Shown here piece by piece: positions 58,492-64,000 of a DNA stretch of 64,000 nt. Position 1 is the first letter of the stretch, and each line of letters starts with the position of its first letter. The position numbers and the translations under genes are program-made. The DNA comes from Cordilura impudica (lineage: Eukaryota; Arthropoda; Insecta; Diptera; Scathophagidae): the NCBI GenBank assembly GCA_963682025.1, contig OY821519.1, positions 94,974,585-95,038,584 on the forward strand, read 5' to 3'. A model generated the notes under the pieces. The model ran no database searches, had not been told where the DNA came from, and saw nothing but the letters and a program-made list of their open reading frames with translations.

Positions 58492-59213
58492 TTAGTGGTG
58501 TTTCGTTTCTTCGTGTTTCTTGAAATGAACATAACTGCTAGCATGACCATGGTGGTCATGATCATGGTGGCCATGTCCATGTCCATGTCCGTGATCAGCA
58601 TGAGCATGGCCGCTTATATGAACAGTAGCTTTGAATCCTTCATTTTTATCGGCCGTGTATTCTACATGACGAGTTGTGCCATCAGCTTCTTTTAGTGTGT
58701 AGCTGCCTAAAAATGGAATAAAAAAGGAAACTAGTTATAACACTGGGACGGACCACCAATTCTAATGTTTCAATAGTTTTAGCTCTTGTGTAGCAAATAA
58801 AATGAAACAGTTGTTACAATTGAGTTATTCCAGGGTCCACATATGAACGATTCAGTTGAAACTCAATTCAGTGCAGAAATACAAGTCTGCCTTAAAATCT
58901 TTTTTAAAATCTTACCTTTAACCTTATCACCATCTCTATGTTCTTTGTGGCTTTTAATGTCGCCAGTTTTTTTGTCCTCAACACCATAATCGAATTCATA
59001 TTTAGGATGGGCATGATGATCATGACTGTGATCGTGGCTATGATGATGTCCACCATCATCTCCACCATGACCTCCGTGGTGTTCATGTTTGGTGGTTACT
59101 GAGTAGCCTATCTCCTCACTATGTCCATGTACATGATGAACATGATACGAATGTCCAGACACAGCAAAAATGCATACTGCTGCTAAAACAATAGTGGCAC
59201 TAAGGAAACGCAT
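58492..59213 (-). CDS. CPR gene 6: His-rich RR-2 cuticular protein on the opposite strand (170 aa)
   Basis: Exon 1 is 59213-58916 and exon 2 58706-58492, phase-1 intron 209 nt. Signal peptide MRFLSATIVLAAVCIFAVSG, then HSYHVHHVHGHSEEIGYSV. This is the shortest His/Gly part of the family, with only GGHGGDDGGHHHSHDHSHDH and no tandem expansion. RR-2 domain about 72-131, with variants KSHKEHRDGDKVKG|SYTLKEADG and VEYTADKNEGF. The DGD before KVKG matches the general RR-2 consensus better than the DGH of the others. C-terminus ends KKHEETKHH. It may be the form closest to the ancestor (inference). Confidence 0.92.
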
Positions 59214-59289
59214 TGTATTTGATAGATTGGGCTAATTTAAAGTTTACTGTTAATGTAAAGAAAGAATTGAACTTGCTTCGGACACTGTT

Positions 59290-59475
59290 GCTGACATGAG
59301 ATTTAACTTGGCTTTTTATCCGTTTTAAACATATATTTTAAACTTAAACATATTGCAACATATACATTGATTTTTCGCCCCAAATAAGTAAATGTTAATA
59401 ATTGTGTACGAATTACCGTTACGAATTTACAACAAAAGCAATTTTAGCTTAGCTGAACTCTCTTAGTGTGTTATC
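59290..59475 (-). promoter_or_regulatory. Upstream blocks A and B and weak TATA of CPR gene 6
   Basis: On the - strand, block A (59472-59428) and block B (59397-59353, with TGGGGCGAAAAATCAATGT in place of TGTGAGGCG) are retained. The TATA position has GATAAAAAGC (59320-59311), so the core promoter is weaker than TATAAATA of the other genes. Confidence 0.6.
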
Positions 59476-60003
59476 CTATTAATGATAAGTAAAAGATGAA
59501 GAAAAGATAAAGCAAATATAATTAAAAACAAAAAACAAAAAGTCTCTCCTGTAAAATTTTAATTGTGCCAATTAAGCTATTTTCACGGTCATGGCTCTAT
59601 TTCATTAAGATGTTCTAGTAATTTTTGAGTATTTATTTATCGACGCTTGAATCAGAGATTTGGTTGTTTGTTATTTTTGATCTTTTTTTTTTTGTTTTAC
59701 TCATCTTTTGTCTGTTGAGTATTGCAACATTGTTGTTTACTTCGACTGACACGACTCGCTGATTCGGTGAACTTGTCACGCTGTACTTATTACATTCATC
59801 ACATTAAATCACTTACTTGTATTTCGAAAACGTAGAGTGGTCATGGAGAAAAATCGTTTTACTATTGCCCCGAACTATTATCACGGTTGCCAAAGCAAAA
59901 ATCGACAACTTGATGTTGCAGAACAAAATGGTTAAAATTTTGCACCCGTTTTGAAAATAACTTAAACTTTTTGCGCAGAACATAAAATCGGTTATATCTC
60001 GAA
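59476..60003. other. Intergenic, nothing recognised
   Basis: The stretch 59540-59590 still matches the far upstream part of other CPR genes (AATTTTACAGGAGA and CATGACCGTGAAAATAGCTT on the - strand). The remainder is unassigned. Confidence 0.45.
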
Positions 60004-60787
60004 AACAAGTAAGAAAATTATAGTCGGTCTAGACCGACTATACGATACCCTATACCATGCGTTTAGAAACCGTATCTCTTAGGCCCAACTAACTGGACAT
60101 AGAAAATAAGCAAAAACCAAATTTGAGTGGGATTTTTATTAATTTTTTGGTTGCAGAAATGAAAAAGTTCATATCGGATGATACATCTATATGGGGACTA
60201 GGTCCAAAAATGGACCGATCCTGACCATGTTTGGTAAAGTCTCTTGTATTTTGCAAAACTATATACAAACAAAATTTGAGAAGAATCAGTGCAATATTTT
60301 TATTTTTTAATAGATTTAAGTGAAGATCGGGAAGCAGCTCTATATGGGGCCAAAGGGATCATTTTTGGACTACTCATTAATGGATGTATTGAACGCATAC
60401 AAACCCAATTTGAGTAAGATCTATATGACAATTTGGATCTTATGGCAATTTATGTCGATTTCATTGGGGTAATTTGTATGGGGGCTAGGTCTGAACATGG
60501 ACCGATTCTCACCAATTTCAATAGCGTTCATCCCATGGCCGATAGAAGCTTATATACCAAATTTCATCAAAATATATTCATATTTGCGACCTGCAGTTTG
60601 ATTACAAACTTTACATGGACACACAGATGGACGGACGGACGGACGGACGGACATTGTTAAATCAACTCAGAAAGTGATTCTGATTCGATCGGTATAATTA
60701 AAGATGGGTCTAGGTCAAATATTTTTGGTTGTTACAAACAGCAGCACAAAGTCATTATACCCAAACCACATAGTGGTATAGGGTACA
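60004..60787 (+). repeat. mini-me/DINE-like repeat, near full length
   Basis: Perfect palindrome TAGTCGGTCTAGACCGACTA at 60021-60040. (GACG)n at 60629-60650. End CCACATAGTGGTATAGGGTA at about 60765-60784. Confidence 0.8.
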
Positions 60788-61047
60788 ATTAATCGTCATC
60801 GTAGAGCAAAACGATTGACATTGTGCATGCCCCCTTATTCCCGATACCTCATATGAAAAGTGTAAAAATTTGTGAATAACTTTATATTCACAAGTCACAA
60901 TATTAAAAAATATTCATTTATAATAAATATTTCGTATTTATTAAGTGTTATTTATTTTTTAAATGGCGCCTGAGGCGCGTTACAACTAATCAGTTTTTAC
61001 AATAAAAACTGAAGTTAAAAGCATAAAAGGCCTATAGCTATTTGTCG

Positions 61048-62750
61048 GGTTGTCCAAGATCTTTCTAGTTACTTCAGTTCTGGATAGTTTGGAGAATTTA
61101 CCTCCCTTGTTACAAAAACCGCCGTATTGTTCTTGTACCATCCAAGAGCTTTCTTAGAGTAGTGACATACTGTTGCAATAAATGACTTCCTCCTTTTGCC
61201 GCAACTGCTTATTACAGGATTTATTTTTCGGCAATTTGACCTGGATTCTGCGAAAAATCACTACGTACATACGTTTCGTCATCCATTGTGCAGCAGTAGT
61301 ATTTTCTAATGAAACATACCATTATTGGCGGAAAATTTTCAAAATATCACGTCCATTTTCATGTGACCGAAAATAACTTCGATTCCCGTAAAGATATCAA
61401 TGTATAGTTCTCTCCGGTGACACCATGATGTGTCGAATATATTATTTTCCCCACTTAAAATGTGTATACCTAGAAAGGAATAAATGAGATCTTAATTATC
61501 ACCAACTGATACAATAAATGCAGCCAATAGTTATCCAACAAATAATTAGTGAAGCGTGTTGTTCTCTATGTACACAGAAAACAGATACATTGTGATTTCT
61601 AAATTTATTTCCAACCGAATTTCGATGAAGCTAATAACCAAATTATGAGGTGACTACGGTTCCAATTCTGTTGTCTTTCCATTAAATATTTTACAATAGA
61701 AGAAAGCGATTAGTTGATGTTAAATTTCTGTTGACACAATCGAAAATATAGTTGTTAAAGCTTAGAAAAATTCGGTTGGCGAAGTTATTTTCTGGGCGTA
61801 ATTACCGCAGTTGTACTTTGAGCTACCCCAAATGATAAATGGTTGTAGTCATCAATGAATAAATGCCAGATTCCATTGCATGAACTAAATATAACAATTC
61901 ATAGATCGAATTTACTTAAAACATCAGATGCCTAAAACTTTACACGGTTGTCTCGAAAATATTATTTAGTAATCAGAACAAAATAATGCGATAGCACATG
62001 GGAATACCAAATTCCGGTTGGCCACAAAATCGGTGCGTAGAACTATTTCTATTAGATATTGTATTAAATCAATCGATAAAAACTTTAAGACCGAAGAAAT
62101 TGGTTTCCCCGCTGTCTTAAAAAAAAATCTTAAATTATCTGAAGATAAATATGTAGAATTTTTGTAAATCGGTTGCGAAAAATATCCACATTTTGAAAAT
62201 AAATGTTTTTCATAAATTAATAAATTTTTTTTTTGTATTTAACAAAATAATAATGATTTTGTTAGTTCGTAAAATTTTAAAAGAAAATATTTTCATAAAA
62301 TAAAAAAAAATTTTCTGTTATGAATTTTTTCATAAATGATGTCGCATGATTTTTTTCGCTGTAGCCACAAGAATCGTATAAGGAGACCATTTCACTGTCA
62401 TATTTTGAAAATAACACATCCAATCTTGTATTTAATATATTGAAATTCAGTTTATTTGATTTTTAAATTCATATTGTTGCAGATAAAAAAATTTAACTTA
62501 AATTAAAAAAATAAAAATAACAAAATAGCGTATCAAACAGGTCTTTAAAGCTATAAAATAGGAAGGGAAGTAGTTCTAATTAAATCTTATAAGTCAGATG
62601 TATGTACATAACATTTAATTGATGATAATTAATATGATGATAATTGAGTAGTACGTCCTAGTTACACCCGGCACGGGTCAATACTTTAAGAAAAATTGCC
62701 ACAGTCTGTGGCGTAGTATTAATACAATTGAGCTCCCTAGTGGCCATGGC
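61048..62750 (-). repeat. Inverted duplicate of the CPR gene 4 3' flank
   Basis: Reverse-complement matches run in order against 50640-48935: the DD37E transposase remnant (61048-61320), ATCTTAATTATCACCAACTG, the palindrome region (61620-61780), the CAATCTTGTATTTAATATAT segment (about 62420), and the final codons and stop of a CPR gene (62735-62750). The segment 62260-62390 matches the gene 5 flank (56720-56790), missing from gene 4, so it derives from a third relative. Confidence 0.75.
62733..62750 (-). pseudogene. Tail of a deleted CPR gene
   Basis: On the - strand GCCATGGCCACTAGGGAGCT gives the terminal Gly-His codons and a TAG stop, plus the family's GGAGCTC after-stop sequence. At 62751 similarity to CPR coding sequence stops abruptly, so this is a recombination or deletion breakpoint. 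Confidence 0.7.
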
Positions 62751-63621
62751 AACTTTTCGACTTTTCCCGTTATGTCCAAAATTAAGGCATTTCCAGTACA
62801 TATATTGGAATAACTTGGAAACGGTTCATCATATTCAGTTAAAAAAAAATCCAAAACTCGTCAACAATATTACCTTTAAATAATAATAATAAATTCCCGT
62901 CGTTCCTATAAGGAGCATAGGGCCATAAGTAAGCCGTGCTTACATTGGTTTTAAATTGCCCAGCAGTTTCAGAGATATCGTGGAGGTTTTGGAAAAAACC
63001 TTTTTTAAAAATTCTTAAAAAATAAAAATGCGACATAGATAACAGGTTTGGTCTACAAGCATTTAGTTAAACATATTTCGAATGAAGTGAGCTTTATTTC
63101 ATTGTAATCGGTGCACAACTTTTGATTTTGTTCACAATTTACTGAGAAATCTCAATTGATAAAAATCGCGCCACGAATTTTCTTTCGTAAAATGAGGCTT
63201 GTTACTGAAGTTGTTCCAAAATATCCAATTAATATTAATATAAAATTCAGCTTATTATATGTTTTAATTAAGATTGTTGCACTTAACATTTAATTAATGA
63301 TAATTAAAATATAATATATACATCATGAAAAAAGTTTTAAGGCTTTTAGTAAAAAAAAATATATATATATATATATATAAAAATCAATATGAATTATATA
63401 AAAAATAGCATATTAAAATTCGGCTTAAGGCTATAAAATCAAAAGGAAACTAATTCTAATTAATATTTTTTTAAATTCAGATATATGTACATGTCATTTT
63501 GTTAATGATAATTATTATAATAAAAAATCTGTGTTATTCACTGGTTTCGGCAGTAACGGGATCAGTAGTTTCAGATTAATTGCCTACATTCTTTCTTGTA
63601 GTGTTAATAGAATCGAGCTTC
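62751..63621. repeat. Direct duplicate of the gene 6 3' region
   Basis: Matches 57650-58491 in order (GTTATGTCCAAAATTAAGGC; ATATTGGAATAACTTGGAAA; CGAATGAAGTGAGCTTTATT). An extra 50 bases with (AAT)n lie at 62881-62930, and an (AT)n tract at 63359-63378. Confidence 0.8.
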
Positions 63622-63827
63622 TTAGTGGTGTTTCGTTTCTTCGTGTTTCTTGAAATGAACATAACTGCTAGCATGACCATGGTGGTCATGATCATGTCCA
63701 TGTCCATGCCCGTGATCAGCATGAGCATGGCCGCTTATATGAACAGTAGCTTTGAAACCTTCGTTTTTATCGGCCGTGTATTCTACATGACGAGTTGTGC
63801 CATCAGCTTCTTTTAGTGTGTAGCTGC
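63622..63827 (-). CDS. CPR gene 7: RR-2 cuticular protein, exon 2 only (gene cut by window edge)
   Basis: Exon 2 runs from 63827 to the stop at 63622-63624, preceded by the family's TTTTTAG acceptor. It encodes SYTLKEADG, VEYTADKNEGFKATV and a short His tail ending KKHEETKHH, almost the same as gene 6 but with four fewer residues in the HGHGHG...HHDHDHHGH segment. The intron (63828 to the edge) parallels that of gene 6. By that comparison the donor and exon 1 should begin about 35 bases beyond the window. Read as the direct-duplication partner of gene 6. Confidence 0.88.
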
Positions 63828-64000
63828 CTAAAAATGGAATAAAAAAGGAAACTAGTTATAACACTGAGACGGACCACCAATTCTAATGTTTCAATAGTTT
63901 TAGCTCATGTGTAGCAAATAAAATGAAACAGTTGTTACAATTGAGTTATTCCAGGGTCCACATATGAACGATTCAGTTGAAACTCAATTCAGTGCAGAAA

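Overview
The window reads as AT-rich nuclear DNA of a higher dipteran fly; a calyptrate such as a blow fly or house fly relative is a guess from repeat types, not a proven identification. The only genes that look functional are members of one tandem family of secreted, histidine/glycine-rich cuticular proteins with an RR-2 type Rebers-Riddiford (CPR) chitin-binding domain. Five intact copies lie on the + strand (6945-7831, 19395-20191, 37763-38679, 48163-48945, 55601-56358). One intact copy is on the - strand (58492-59213), and the last exon of a seventh (- strand) is cut by the right edge (63622-63827). All share the same two-exon layout: a signal peptide, an expandable His/Gly repeat, and a phase-1 intron of about 190-210 nt splitting the RR-2 domain. 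They also share two upstream sequence blocks and a TATA box, which suggests co-regulated structural genes of cuticle.

Almost everything between the genes is transposable-element debris. From left to right: an unidentified ORF with an A30 tail (1-590); mariner pieces (715-3045); a Transib-type DNA transposon with intact 5-bp target duplication and RAG-heptamer-like ends (3207-6376); CPR gene 1; a mini-me/DINE-like repeat (8671-9452); a Tc1 element with matching ends (9474-11043); a short non-autonomous Helitron (12050-12421); an unnamed transposon-derived pseudogene (12538-13960); further Helitron and MITE-like material (14380-18842); CPR gene 2; a LINE pseudogene (21602-23132); a fold-back element (24299-24910); a hAT element inserted in a Helitron (27072-29232); DD37E and Tc1 transposase relics (29820-32125); another Helitron (32530-32908); and a perfect 182-bp inverted repeat with hammerhead/Penelope-like motifs (33096-33631).

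After CPR gene 3 come two more non-autonomous Helitrons (38981-39784), LINE relics, DINE-like copies and a degenerate tandem array (42790-44980). CPR genes 4 and 5 lie in a direct duplication of about 2.2 kb, separated by DD37E transposon DNA and about 3 kb of an (AATTTTT)n satellite (51300-54268). The right end carries the opposite-strand genes 6 and 7, themselves directly duplicated. Between them is an inverted copy of the gene-4 3' flank that ends in the last codons of a lost CPR gene (61048-62750). The cluster has therefore grown by repeated direct and inverted segmental duplication in a transposon-rich setting. No tRNA, rRNA or CRISPR structure was recognised.
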